DNA from: JBGQOG01 sp052113705
Lineage (GTDB): Bacteria; Pseudomonadota; Alphaproteobacteria; Rhodobacterales; Rhodobacteraceae
DNA length: 64,000 nucleotides
Direction of reading: 5' to 3'
Assembly (NCBI RefSeq): GCF_052113705.1
Contig: NZ_JBGQOG010000011.1
Location: 62,001 to 126,000 of the forward strand
Below the pieces are notes generated by a model. It did no database searches. It was not told the origin of the DNA and worked only from the letters and a program-made list of their open reading frames with translations. This document shows, piece after piece, positions 1 to 8,454 of the stretch; position 1 is the first letter of the stretch; each line of letters opens with the position of its first letter. Made by a program: the position numbers and the translations under genes.

Positions 1-138
1 GGCGCGCGACGCGACGGGGCCACCCTCAAGGATCCGCGCGGCCTCGGTGGCGATGGTGTCATATTGCGCCAGCATCGCGCGGCGGTTCTCGGCAAACTCG
101 GGAGCGGTTGGCGTCAGGCTGCTTTTCAGGATCGTCAT
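1..138 (-). CDS. Acyl-CoA carboxylase carboxyltransferase (beta) subunit, N-terminal fragment
   Basis: Forty-six in-frame codons run from an ATG at 138 off the left edge of the window. The translation begins MTILKSSLTPTAPEFAENRR and continues AMLAQYDTIATEAARILEGG. This resembles the N-terminus of biotin-dependent acyl-CoA carboxylase carboxyltransferases (methylcrotonyl-, geranyl- or propionyl-CoA type), where a short lead peptide is followed by an F-x-x-N-R-x-A-M helix. Such subunits transfer carboxylate from carboxybiotin to an acyl-CoA. The gene lies 44 bp downstream of the TRAP large permease on the same strand, so it probably belongs to the same CoA-thioester operon. The acyl-CoA- and biotin-binding domains lie outside the window, so the substrate class cannot be judged. 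Confidence 0.6.
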   Translation of the reverse strand, partial: MTILKSSLTPTAPEFAENRRAMLAQYDTIATEAARILEGGPVASRA

Positions 139-182
139 ATGTCCTCGGTCTCCGATGGTTCTGTGGTGATGCCGCGGGGGCG

Positions 183-1472
183 TCAGCGCTGCATGAGTTG
201 CGGCAGCAAAAGCGTGATCTGGGGAAAGCAGAGCAAAATCAGCAGCAGCACGATTTCCATGGCCAGAAACGGCAGGATCCCGCGAAAGATCGTGCCCAGC
301 GGCACCCGCGTCTGCGCCGCGGCCACATAGGCATTCAGGCCCAGCGGCGGCGTCAACAGCCCGATCTCCACCGTTTTGGTGACCACGATCCCGAACCAGA
401 CCGGGTCATAGTGCAGCGCCATCGCCGTGGGAAACGCCAGCGGCATGGCAAGCGACAAGATGGCGAGCTGGTCCATGAACATGCCCATCACCAGCAAGAT
501 CACGATGATGATCGCCATGATCGCCTCACGCGGCAGATCCGTGGTGGCGACGAATTCCAGCAGGCCCTGGGTGATCCGGGTAAAGGCCAGATAATTTGAG
601 AAAATCGCCGAACAGGCCACGATGGTGACAATCATCACGGTGGCCCGGATGGCGCCGCTGACCGAGCGGTTGAAGGCGGCGAAATGCAGGCTGCGCTGAA
701 ACAACACGATGATCAGCGCGCCCATGACGCCGAGGGCCGCCGCTTCGGAGGGGGAGGCGATGCCGCCATAGATGGCGCCGATGACGGTGACCATCAACAG
801 GAGCATCGGCAGCACGTGGCGGCTTTCGCTGATGGCGGTTTTCAGGACAAAGGGCGCGCCTTTCGGGGCCTGATCGGTGGTGCTGGCGATGATTTTGATC
901 ACCACGGCCAGACCGATTGCGGTCAGAAATCCGGGAATGATGCCCGCGATGAACAATTTGCCAATCGAGGTTTCGGTCAGCACGCCGTAGACCACCAGCA
1001 CGATGGAGGGCGGCACCACCACGGCGAGCGTGCCGCCGACGCTGACCACGGCCGCGGCCAGCCGGTCGGAATAGTTGTGCCGCCGCATCTCCGGGAAGGC
1101 CGAGGAAGCCATCGCGGCGGTGGAGGCGGTGGAGCTGCCCACCAGCGCGGCAAGGATGACCGAGGCCGCCACGGTGGCCATCGCCAGGCCACCCTTCACA
1201 TGCCCGATCCAGGATTGGCAGGCCACAATCGCGCGGCGGGTGACGTCGCCTGCGGTCAACAGCTCGGCCATCAGGATGAACAGCGGGATCGCCACCAGGA
1301 TGAAGGAGGAGGAGGAGTCGAAGAAGGTCCGCTCCAGCACCGACAGCGCCGGGCGCAGCCCGAGTTGCGTGGACAGCCCCACGAAGCCTGCGATGCCCAT
1401 GGCAAAGGCGATCGGAATCCGGATGGCCATCAGCACGGCCAGCAGGAGGAGTATTGCGGCAAATGTTAGCAT
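183..1472 (-). CDS. TRAP transporter large permease (DctM type)
   Basis: The 429-residue protein is highly hydrophobic, with about a dozen predicted membrane segments. It shows DctM-family landmarks: an N-terminal segment with RIPIAFAMGIAG, the STASTAAMASSAFPEM stretch near residue 115, GGTLAVVVPPSIVLVVYGVL near 150, and a C-terminal ETGLLTPPLGLN-like block (VEIGLLTPPLGLNAYV). DctM subunits form the ion-coupled channel that receives substrate from the periplasmic DctP protein and work with the small DctQ subunit. All three lie here in the order Q-P-M on the minus strand, with 78 bp between dctP and dctM. The substrate is unknown. The neighbouring CoA ligase and CoA-transferase suggest a carboxylic or dicarboxylic acid. 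Confidence 0.93.
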   Translation of the reverse strand: MLTFAAILLLLAVLMAIRIPIAFAMGIAGFVGLSTQLGLRPALSVLERTFFDSSSSFILVAIPLFILMAELLTAGDVTRRAIVACQSWIGHVKGGLAMATVAASVILAALVGSSTASTAAMASSAFPEMRRHNYSDRLAAAVVSVGGTLAVVVPPSIVLVVYGVLTETSIGKLFIAGIIPGFLTAIGLAVVIKIIASTTDQAPKGAPFVLKTAISESRHVLPMLLLMVTVIGAIYGGIASPSEAAALGVMGALIIVLFQRSLHFAAFNRSVSGAIRATVMIVTIVACSAIFSNYLAFTRITQGLLEFVATTDLPREAIMAIIIVILLVMGMFMDQLAILSLAMPLAFPTAMALHYDPVWFGIVVTKTVEIGLLTPPLGLNAYVAAAQTRVPLGTIFRGILPFLAMEIVLLLILLCFPQITLLLPQLMQR

Positions 1473-1550
1473 CGACTGAACTCGCGCTCCAGTGAGGTGC
1501 AGGGCGGTTGCACGCGCGACCGCCCCGGGGTGGCTTGAGGGGGCGGCGTT

Positions 1551-2552
1551 CTATTGGCTGGTGGCCGCGCGATAGGTCTCAAGCACCGCTTCCGCTTGCG
1601 GGTTGTTCAGCCGCGCGACCCAATCGGTACCGACGGCGGCAAGCGCGGTGCTCACCTCGGCCAGCTCTTCGGGCGTGAATTCATAGGTATCAATGCCTTG
1701 TGCTTTCCACTCGGCAATCAGCCCGGCAACCGACGCATCCTGCGCCTGCGCGACATGCAGGGCCGTCTCGCCGCCCAGCTGCAGCAGTTTCGCCTGCACA
1801 TCCGCCGCGAGACCGTCAAAAACCTCGGTCCGCATCACCATGATAAAGCTGTAACCGCCAAACGAGCCATTGGTGGAGATGTATTTCACCACCTCGTTCA
1901 GCTTGTAGCCCGGCACCGAGGGCAGCGGGAACAATACCGCATCCAGACGGCCCCGCTCGACGGCGGTATAGACCTCGGGTCCCGGGATCGAGATACCGAC
2001 GGCCCCCAGAGCCCGCGCGGTCATTGCCTGGGTCGAGCCGGAGGTGCGCACGTCAAGCCCGGTCCAGTCTGCGGGCTTGCCCAGACGCTCTTTCGACAAG
2101 ACCTGATAGGGCGGCAGCACGAAACCAAAGAGCGGCGTCACGCCGGTGGCAAGGATCTCGTCGCGCAGCGGGCCTTCCGCCAGCAGTTTTTGCAGCGCCA
2201 CGGTTCCCTGTTCGGCAGAGCCGTAAAAGCCCGGCAGCCCGACCACCGAATTCAGCGGCAGGACTTCGGCATGGTAGGAGGCGCCGAGCAGGGCGACATC
2301 CAGAATGCCATTGGCCACGGCGTCAAGCTGCGCATTGGCTTTCGCCGCCTGCTCTGCCGGGAAATGCTCAAAGGTCACCGCGCCATCGGTGGCTGCGGTG
2401 ACCGCCGCCATCCACTTCGCCGTGCCCTCGATGGTGATGATATGGCTGGTGGACTGGAAATCCCCCAGCCGCAACGTTTCCGCCCCGGCAGACCCCGATC
2501 CCAGCGCCAGAACGCCGGTCAGTGCCACCACCAATTTGCGTGCAATGTTCAT
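1551..2552 (-). CDS. TRAP transporter substrate-binding protein (DctP type)
   Basis: The periplasmic solute receptor of the TRAP system is 333 residues from the chosen ATG at 2552. A further in-frame ATG lies 66 bp upstream, but 2552 is preceded by a GGGAGGG ribosome-binding site and starts directly with a signal peptide (MNIARKLVVALTGVLALG, cleavage near SAGA-ET). The mature protein has the DctP features LRLGDFQS, a central VRTSGSTQAMTARALGAVG segment holding the Arg that usually binds substrate carboxylate, and the PGPEVYTAVERGRLDAV helix. It sits between the small and large permease genes, 28 bp after the small-permease stop. The conserved Arg favours a carboxylate ligand, but the actual compound cannot be read from sequence. 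Confidence 0.92.
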   Translation of the reverse strand: MNIARKLVVALTGVLALGSGSAGAETLRLGDFQSTSHIITIEGTAKWMAAVTAATDGAVTFEHFPAEQAAKANAQLDAVANGILDVALLGASYHAEVLPLNSVVGLPGFYGSAEQGTVALQKLLAEGPLRDEILATGVTPLFGFVLPPYQVLSKERLGKPADWTGLDVRTSGSTQAMTARALGAVGISIPGPEVYTAVERGRLDAVLFPLPSVPGYKLNEVVKYISTNGSFGGYSFIMVMRTEVFDGLAADVQAKLLQLGGETALHVAQAQDASVAGLIAEWKAQGIDTYEFTPEELAEVSTALAAVGTDWVARLNNPQAEAVLETYRAATSQ

Positions 2553-2580
2553 GTCGTTTCCCTCCCTTTTATATGCGTGC

Positions 2581-3072
2581 TTAGCGTTGAGGCTCCGGGC
2601 GATGGACCAGCGTGTCATGGATCAGCCGCAGGACCAGCACACCGCATCCCAGCGGGATGACGGCATAGGCATAGCCCAGCGGCCAATCCACGGCGCCATA
2701 TTGGACATCGCCATGCATCAGTGCCTTCAGGGCAAATTTTCCGGACATATAGGTGACGGCCCCGAAAAAGGCCGTTGACAGCAAAAGGCGCGCCTTGGCG
2801 ATCAGCCAGCCCATGCGGCCGGGCAGATTGTTGGGCAAAAAGTCCAGCGCCAGATGCCCGCCGTCCCGAAAGACATAGGACAATGACAGCGTTGCCAGTG
2901 CCGGCATCAGATAGAGTGCCGTCAGCTCGAACTGGATCTGTACCGGCCGGTTGAAGAACAGCCGGAGCAGGATGTCGCCATTGATGATCACCGCAACGGC
3001 GATCAGCGCGAGGCACCCTGCAAAATGCAGGATGTCCTCAATTTTGCTCAGAAGTCTCCCGAAAATCTGCAA
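2581..3072 (-). CDS. TRAP transporter small permease (DctQ type)
   Basis: This 163-residue protein has four predicted membrane helices (about residues 15-37, 48-68, 90-110 and 130-152), as in the DctQ family. The typical GDILLRLFFNRPV and SLSYVFRDGGHLALDFL motifs are present. It bridges DctP recognition and the DctM channel. A GGGAGGCAAG ribosome-binding site precedes the ATG at 3072. It is the first TRAP gene after the MaoC-type hydratase, 35 bp downstream, and is followed 28 bp later by the solute receptor, so transport and catabolism are almost certainly co-transcribed. Confidence 0.9.
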   Translation of the reverse strand: MQIFGRLLSKIEDILHFAGCLALIAVAVIINGDILLRLFFNRPVQIQFELTALYLMPALATLSLSYVFRDGGHLALDFLPNNLPGRMGWLIAKARLLLSTAFFGAVTYMSGKFALKALMHGDVQYGAVDWPLGYAYAVIPLGCGVLVLRLIHDTLVHRPEPQR

Positions 3073-3107
3073 CCTTGCCTCCCTAGCTGGTTGCTTCTCA
3101 GGCGCGT

Positions 3108-4247
3108 TCAGCGCTTGGGAAGATCGACAATGACAGAGCCCACCGCAGAGAGTTCGCCATCCTGCTGCTCGGCCCGCTGCTGGATCTCCAGCTTGTGGCG
3201 GCCGTTTTCTTCAAATTTGCGGGTGACGGTGCCGTGGATCAGGATGATGTCGCCTTCCGGGTTGTGACGGCGCACCTGACATTTGGCCTGCGCGAGGAAG
3301 CCGTCATCGCCCATCCAGTTGGTGACCTGATGCGTCAGCCAGGAGGTCCGCTCCGGGCCGTAGTCATAGGCGCCCGGCGCACCAACCTCCAAGGCAAATT
3401 CTTCTTCCCAATGAACACGTTCCGGGCAATCGGGAATGCCAAAGCGGTTCTTGATCCCGGCGCTGGGGTGCTTTTGCTGCAGCTGCCAGGCGAGTTTGTT
3501 GGCACGGATGTAAAGACCGCCCCAGCCCTGTGCGTAGCAGATAAAGCCGGTGGCCGTCATCGGCCCCTTGACCATCGTGGGCAGCTCCTCGCCCACGGCG
3601 ACATCATCCCAATAACGGGTTTCGGCGCCGCGAATGCTCTCTTGCTCATAATATTTGTAATAGGCGTCGAGCTCTTCCTGCGTGTAGACGCGGCGGCCCT
3701 TTTCCTTGGCCTCGGTGTATTTGGTGCCGCTTTCGCGTGCTTGATCGCGGTCGGTGCGGAAACACCAGCTGTCGGCCTCGGCCAGCATCTCGCCGGTTTT
3801 CGCGTCATAAAAATCAACGTGATAGATCTGCTGGATCGCCTTGCCCGCAAAACGGGTATCATGCTCGATCAGATCCTTGAGGTAGGCCTCGGTGCGGAAC
3901 TCGGTGTTGCGCAGGATCGGCTTGTGCCAGGTCCAATTGGCCCCCGACCACATCGCATGCACCCCCGGCAGCCCGCCGACATAGCCCGAAATGATCCGGC
4001 TGGTCGCAAAGAGAAAGCTGGGCAGGGCGACGACATCGCCATATTTCGTGGTTTTTGCGTAATCCGGATCGCACCAGAGCGGATTGTCATCGCCGATCCC
4101 ATGCGCGTAATGGCGGATATTGTCGCGGGTCGCTTCATAGCACCAGGGTTCGACGGTTTTCTCGATCTTCACGCCGACGCGTTGGCGCAGATCTTCCAGG
4201 CCCTCTTCGGTGATCTTGGGAAATTTCCGGTGCAGTGTTTCGTTCAT
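3108..4247 (-). CDS. MaoC/FAS1-like acyl-CoA hydratase (two hot-dog domains)
   Basis: This 379-residue protein begins MNETLHRKFPK. An in-frame ATG 15 bp further upstream is rejected because the GGAGGAG ribosome-binding site lies between the two. The N-terminal half (residues about 10-165) reads as a FAS1-like or MaoC_dehydrat_N domain: EATRDNIRHYAHGIGDDNPL is followed by the DPDYAKTTKYGDVVALPSFL loop. The C-terminal half (about 205-375) is a second hot-dog domain, with GPERTSWLTHQVTNWMGDDG near its active side. Family members hydrate enoyl-CoA or mesaconyl-CoA-type thioesters. It lies between the acyl-CoA synthetase and the TRAP genes, so it probably performs the hydration step on the imported, CoA-activated acid. 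The exact substrate is not determined. Confidence 0.82.
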   Translation of the reverse strand: MNETLHRKFPKITEEGLEDLRQRVGVKIEKTVEPWCYEATRDNIRHYAHGIGDDNPLWCDPDYAKTTKYGDVVALPSFLFATSRIISGYVGGLPGVHAMWSGANWTWHKPILRNTEFRTEAYLKDLIEHDTRFAGKAIQQIYHVDFYDAKTGEMLAEADSWCFRTDRDQARESGTKYTEAKEKGRRVYTQEELDAYYKYYEQESIRGAETRYWDDVAVGEELPTMVKGPMTATGFICYAQGWGGLYIRANKLAWQLQQKHPSAGIKNRFGIPDCPERVHWEEEFALEVGAPGAYDYGPERTSWLTHQVTNWMGDDGFLAQAKCQVRRHNPEGDIILIHGTVTRKFEENGRHKLEIQQRAEQQDGELSAVGSVIVDLPKR

Positions 4248-4279
4248 GTGCTTCTCCTCCAATGGGTGTCCGAGGGCGG

Positions 4280-5839
4280 CTATTCGACCGCCACCCGGTT
4301 CTGAGCTTCCTGATCGCGCAGGATTTTCCGGTTCACCTTGCCCGCCGGGGTCTTCGGCAGGCTGGTGACGAATTCGATCTGACGGGGGTATTCGTGGCGG
4401 CTGAGCTTGGTGCGCACGAGGTCCTGAATCTCATCGCTCAATCCGTCCCGCGGGGCGGATTTCAGGATGATGAAGGCTTTGACCACTTGCCCCCGCAGCG
4501 CATCGGGCACGCCGATGGCGGCACATTCGGCCACATCGGGGTGGCGCAGAATGGCATCCTCAACCTCCACCGCGCCGATGGTCCAGCCCGCCGAGATGAT
4601 CACGTCATCGGCGCGGCCGCCGTGGTAGAAATAGCCATCCGCATCGACCCGGCCGAGGTCCTTGGTCGGGAACCATTCCCCGCGTTTCTTCACCATCAAC
4701 TCGCCGGTTTCGCCGGGTTTCGCGGGCGTGCCGTCGGGGAGTTGCACCTCGACCTCAACCCCCGGCACCGCTTTGCCCATCGCGCCATCGCGCACTTCAA
4801 GATCTTCCGCACCGGGATAGTTGGCGATGATCACCCCGATTTCGGTGGTGCCGTACATCGAGCGGACCTTGGTGCCAAACACCCGCTCCACATATTGCGC
4901 GGTTTCGGTATCGATCGGCTCGCCGGTAAAGCTGAGCTTGTCGAAACAGAAGCTGTATTCCCCGGCCACGCCGGCGTTGCGCATCATCCGGTAATGGGTG
5001 GCGGCCGCCGTCAGGTTGGTGATGCGGAAATCCTGCAGGGCGCGCAACAGCCGCACCGGATCGAAGCGGCCGCTGAAAGTGCCGGTCGAAACGCCCAGAG
5101 CCAAAGGCGCCAGCGTGCCGTGCCAAAGCCCGTGCCCCCAGGCGGGGGAGGAGGGGCAAAAGAACCGGTCGCCGGGGCGGATGCCGGTGGCATAGAGCGC
5201 GGCCACCATCAGCGTGACGATGGATTGGTGATTGTGGTGAACCGCCGCGGGCAGTTGCCGCGTGGTGCCCGAGGTATATTGCAGCACCGCAAGGTCGCTG
5301 CCCGAGGTCTGCCAGTCGAAATGCGCGGGCAAGTCGTTCAGCCCGTCCAGAAACGCCTGATCGACAATGGTGACATTCCGGGCACCGCCCGCAGCCGCAT
5401 CGGCCGCTTTCTCGGCATTGGTGAAGAACATCGCCGGTTGGCAATCGCCGACCCGCAGCGCGATCCCCTCAGGCCCGAAGAGCGAGAACATCGGCACCGC
5501 CACCGCGCCGGATTTGATGATGCCGAAGATGGCGCAATAGAAAGCCAGCGACGGTTCGATCATCACCGCGACGCGCTCTCCCTTGCGGATGCCTTGAGTG
5601 GTCAGGAAATGCGCAATCTGCGAGGAGCGGCGCGAGAGTTCGGCAAAGGTGATGACCTCATCCGCGCCCTCCGCATGGGCAACCCGCAGGGCCACATTGG
5701 GGCCGTTGACGTGCCGGTCCACACATTCATGGGCAATGTTGAACCGCTCGCGGGTGCCGTCGAACAAGGCCCAGAGCGCCTCTTTTGAATAGTGCCGCTG
5801 TGCGTCCGCATAGGACGTGAATTCCGTCAGTCGCGCCAT
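4280..5839 (-). CDS. AMP-dependent acyl-CoA synthetase (ANL superfamily)
   Basis: The protein is 519 residues from the ATG at 5839, which has a GGGGAGG site upstream. An earlier in-frame ATG 18 bp away sits too close to that site. ANL hallmarks are the YTSGTT phosphate-binding loop near residue 190, the YGTTEIG adenine motif near 335, KDLGRVDADGYFYHGGRADD near 395 and the C-terminal PKTPAGKVNRKIL with its catalytic Lys. The loop continues RQLPAAV instead of the usual GxPKG, so the loop Lys is absent. Such enzymes adenylate a carboxylic acid and transfer it to CoA. It should activate the acid imported by the neighbouring TRAP system. It is divergent from the IclR gene and shares its 159-bp control region. 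Confidence 0.88.
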   Translation of the reverse strand: MARLTEFTSYADAQRHYSKEALWALFDGTRERFNIAHECVDRHVNGPNVALRVAHAEGADEVITFAELSRRSSQIAHFLTTQGIRKGERVAVMIEPSLAFYCAIFGIIKSGAVAVPMFSLFGPEGIALRVGDCQPAMFFTNAEKAADAAAGGARNVTIVDQAFLDGLNDLPAHFDWQTSGSDLAVLQYTSGTTRQLPAAVHHNHQSIVTLMVAALYATGIRPGDRFFCPSSPAWGHGLWHGTLAPLALGVSTGTFSGRFDPVRLLRALQDFRITNLTAAATHYRMMRNAGVAGEYSFCFDKLSFTGEPIDTETAQYVERVFGTKVRSMYGTTEIGVIIANYPGAEDLEVRDGAMGKAVPGVEVEVQLPDGTPAKPGETGELMVKKRGEWFPTKDLGRVDADGYFYHGGRADDVIISAGWTIGAVEVEDAILRHPDVAECAAIGVPDALRGQVVKAFIILKSAPRDGLSDEIQDLVRTKLSRHEYPRQIEFVTSLPKTPAGKVNRKILRDQEAQNRVAVE

Positions 5840-5847
5840 GCGCCATT

Positions 5848-5875
5848 GCCTCCCCAACCTCGCCTCCCCAACCTC
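5848..5875 (-). repeat. Perfect 14-bp tandem duplication carrying the ligase ribosome-binding site
   Basis: The plus-strand unit gcctccccaacctc occurs twice in direct tandem, at 5848-5861 and 5862-5875. On the minus strand each copy contains GGGGAGG, the likely Shine-Dalgarno sequence of the acyl-CoA synthetase, so the 5' leader carries two copies and the proximal one is correctly spaced. Confidence 0.8.
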
Positions 5876-5956
5876 GCCACCGTACAGCGCAGAGGGCCGT
5901 CAGCTTCGTTGACAAGGGTAAGGATCGATGTGAAGTATTGTCAATATGATTCATTT

Positions 5957-5972
5957 ATTGTATCTGTACAAT
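5957..5972. promoter_or_regulatory. Palindromic operator candidate (IclR site)
   Basis: A perfect interrupted palindrome, ATTGTA-TCTG-TACAAT, lies 26 bp upstream of the IclR start codon in the AT-rich divergent promoter region. The outer flanks CATTT and GAAATG extend the symmetry with a one-base slip. Position and symmetry suggest an autoregulatory IclR operator controlling both directions. Confidence 0.55.
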
Positions 5973-5998
5973 GAAATGACATGGATTGAGGGGAGCCG

Positions 5999-6772
5999 AT
6001 GTTGGAAGAAGACAGCAAAACAACGACTAAACGGCAGGTTCCGGCGGTGACGCGCGCCCTTGCCATTCTGCGGTTGCTGGCGCGGGCGCCCGAACCTGTC
6101 GGGGTGAATCAGATTGCGCGGGGTCTGGAATTGGTGCCGAGCACCTGCCTGCACATCCTGCGAATCCTGCAAGATGAGGGGCTGGTGGATTTCGATACGA
6201 CCACCAAACGCTACACGATCGGCATCGGCATTCTGCCGCTCGCCCGTGCGGCGATGCAGCGCAACTCCTTCTCGAGCCTGGTGCAGCCGCGGCTGTCGGC
6301 CTTGTCGCAGGAATTCGGGGTCACCAGCATCGCCACGCAATTGTCTGAGCCCGGCCAGATGGTGGTGGTTGCCCTGTCGCAATCCAGCATGCCGTTCCGG
6401 CTGCAGGTGGATCTTGGCAGCCGGTTTCCGGCGCTGATCAGTGCGACGGGGCGGCTTTTTGCGGCCTACAACAGCCTCGATACCGCCACCCTGCAGGCCG
6501 AGTTTGCCAAGCTGAAATGGGATCACCCGCCGCGTTTCGACGACTGGTGCGGCCAGGTGGATCAGGCCCGCGAGCAAGGCTTTGCCATCGACAAGGGCGT
6601 CTATATTTCAGGGGTGACGGTGGTGGCGGTGCCGATATTTGGCAGCAACCGCAAGATGAAACGCTCGCTGGTGGCGATTGGTATTTCGGAGCGGCTGTCC
6701 GACACCAAAATCACCAAAATTGCGGCGGCGTTGCAGCAGATGCGGGACGACGTGGAAGAAACGCAGATCTGA
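5999..6772 (+). CDS. IclR-family transcriptional regulator
   Basis: The protein has 257 residues. A winged helix occupies the N-terminus (about residues 15-75): VTRALAILRLLARAPEPVGV and a recognition helix in VPSTCLHILRILQDEGLV. The IclR effector-binding domain follows (about 85-250), with ATGRLFAAYNS and the conserved GVYISGVTVVAVPIF block. A GAGGGGAG ribosome-binding site precedes the ATG. IclR proteins are dimeric regulators of carboxylate and aromatic catabolism that respond to pathway intermediates. The gene is divergent from the CoA ligase/TRAP cluster and is followed 12 bp later by the thioesterase and CoA-transferase genes, so it probably controls both transcription units through the palindrome just upstream. 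Confidence 0.92.
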   Translation: MLEEDSKTTTKRQVPAVTRALAILRLLARAPEPVGVNQIARGLELVPSTCLHILRILQDEGLVDFDTTTKRYTIGIGILPLARAAMQRNSFSSLVQPRLSALSQEFGVTSIATQLSEPGQMVVVALSQSSMPFRLQVDLGSRFPALISATGRLFAAYNSLDTATLQAEFAKLKWDHPPRFDDWCGQVDQAREQGFAIDKGVYISGVTVVAVPIFGSNRKMKRSLVAIGISERLSDTKITKIAAALQQMRDDVEETQI

Positions 6773-6784
6773 GGGGGCGGGGGC

Positions 6785-7204
6785 GTGATGACTGTGGATG
6801 CAGTGCCATCGGACTGGCAGAGCATGAAGCTGGATGGCTTCATGGCGCATATCGGCCCGCTGATGCGTCGGCGCGATGTTTCGGGCGCGCCTGAATACGG
6901 TTTGCAGACAGATGCAACGCATCAAAACCGCATTGGCTGCGTGCATGGCGGGGTCATTGCCACGCTTTTGGATCAGGTGATTGCGATTGAGGCATGGAAA
7001 GCGGTCGGGCAACAACCGGTGGTGACCGTCCAAATGGATGTCCGTTTCATTGGTGCAGCAACCGCAGGAGATTTTCTGCGGGCCCGTGCTTCATTGCGGC
7101 ATGTTGCCCGCAGTCTGATTTTTGCCGATGCCGAGATTGCCTGCGGCGAGGTTCTGGTGGCCACCGCCACCGCAGTGATGAAAGTGTCGAAAAATGCAGG
7201 ATGA
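6785..7204 (+). CDS. PaaI-family hot-dog thioesterase
   Basis: The protein has 139 residues counted from a GTG at 6785. An ATG follows immediately at 6788 and is an equal candidate. It is a single hot-dog fold with the PaaI/YdiI motif CVHGGVIATLLDQ (residues about 56-68), in which the HGG segment and the helix-borne acidic residue line the active site. VVTVQMDVRFIGAA is the typical central strand. Such enzymes hydrolyse acyl-CoA thioesters, often to release CoA from dead-end aryl- or acyl-CoA adducts. It lies 12 bp after the IclR stop and overlaps the CoA-transferase start by 11 bp, so the three genes are one operon. The substrate is unknown. Confidence 0.85.
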   Translation: MMTVDAVPSDWQSMKLDGFMAHIGPLMRRRDVSGAPEYGLQTDATHQNRIGCVHGGVIATLLDQVIAIEAWKAVGQQPVVTVQMDVRFIGAATAGDFLRARASLRHVARSLIFADAEIACGEVLVATATAVMKVSKNAG

Positions 7205-8450
7205 GGTGAAGAATGCTCCGGCGCAAGATCCGCGGCCGGGGCCATTGTCCGGGGTGAAGGTTCTTGATTTTTCGAGGATTTTGTCGGGCCCCTATGGCAG
7301 CATGGTGTTGGCCGATCTTGGCGCCGAGGTGATCAAGGTCGAGCCGATTGAGATCGGCGATGAGACGCGGAAGTTTCCGCCCTTTCAGGCGGGAATGAGC
7401 CATTATTATATTTCGCTGAACCGCAGCAAAAAGAGCATAAGCCTCGATTTGAAAGCGCCCGAAGGTGCCGCCATTGCACGGCAGCTTGCGCAGAAAAGCG
7501 ATATCGTGCTGGAGAATTTCCGGCCCGGGGTGATGGACCGGCTTGGGCTGGGCTATGAGGCGCTGAAGGCGGAAAACCCGCGGTTGATTTACGGCTCGAT
7601 CAGCGGATTTGGCAAGAACAGCCCGCATGGTGACAAACCGGCCTTTGATATTGTCGCGCAAGCCCTGTCCGGCGTCATGCACATGAACCGTGAACCCGAC
7701 CAGTCGCCGAACAAGCTGAGCATACCGCTTGGGGATCTGGCGGGCAGCATCTTCTCGGTCTTTGGCATTCTGGCGGCATTGCATGAGCGCAATCAAACCG
7801 GGCAGGGGCGGCATGTTGAAATTGCCATGCTCGACAGTCTGATTGCGATGCAGGGATATTTGTCGCAGATCTATTTCGTTTCGGGCAAAGATCCGGCGCC
7901 GGTGGGCACACGCCATCCCAGCATCGTGCCCTATGGCTCGTTTCCCACCGCGGACGGGCATGTCATCGTGGCCTGCCTGACCGAGCGGTTTTTCCACAAT
8001 TTCGCCCGTTGTCTCGATTTGCCCGGCTTGATCGAAGACCCGCGGTTCGCCCTTTATCAGCACCGTTTGGAGCATCGCGAAGCGCTGGAACATCTGATTT
8101 GCGGCAGGATGCAGCAGGAGAGCACGGCATTCTGGCTTGACCGGCTGTCGGAGTTTGACGTGCCGAATGCCCCGATCCTGAGCGTGGCCGAGGCGCTTAC
8201 CCAACCGCATGTTCTGGCGCATGGGCTGATCGAGACGGTGACACATCCGCAGGTGGGTGACCTGAAAATGGTGCGCAGCCCGATCCTGTTTGACGGGCAG
8301 GGACCGGCCCCCGCCCGGCCGCCCTCGCTTCTGGGCGAGGACAGCTGTGCGATTTTGGCGACCGAACTTGGCTATGACGCCGAGCAGATCCTTGCGCTCT
8401 TGCGGCGCAACATCGTGGGTGCGCCGCCGACAGGGTCCGGCGAGGGCTGA
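7194..8450 (+). CDS. CaiB/BaiF-type CoA-transferase (class III)
   Basis: The 418-residue protein carries the family signatures GVKVLDFSRILSGPYGSMVL, LGAEVIKVEP and NRSKKSISLDLK near the N-terminus, and SDIVLENFRPGVMDRLGLG near residue 105. The Asp nucleophile of class III transferases is expected in the region around residue 170. GRHVEIAMLDSLIAMQ and the C-terminal domain with RHPSIVPYGSFPTADG are also typical. The enzyme moves CoA between carboxylic acids, for example succinyl-CoA to a (methyl)dicarboxylate. The gene overlaps the thioesterase by 11 bp. With the divergent ligase, hydratase and TRAP genes it gives the cluster two independent CoA-activation routes. The substrate is not identifiable from sequence. 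Confidence 0.9.
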   Translation: MQDEVKNAPAQDPRPGPLSGVKVLDFSRILSGPYGSMVLADLGAEVIKVEPIEIGDETRKFPPFQAGMSHYYISLNRSKKSISLDLKAPEGAAIARQLAQKSDIVLENFRPGVMDRLGLGYEALKAENPRLIYGSISGFGKNSPHGDKPAFDIVAQALSGVMHMNREPDQSPNKLSIPLGDLAGSIFSVFGILAALHERNQTGQGRHVEIAMLDSLIAMQGYLSQIYFVSGKDPAPVGTRHPSIVPYGSFPTADGHVIVACLTERFFHNFARCLDLPGLIEDPRFALYQHRLEHREALEHLICGRMQQESTAFWLDRLSEFDVPNAPILSVAEALTQPHVLAHGLIETVTHPQVGDLKMVRSPILFDGQGPAPARPPSLLGEDSCAILATELGYDAEQILALLRRNIVGAPPTGSGEG

Positions 8451-8454
8451 TAGG

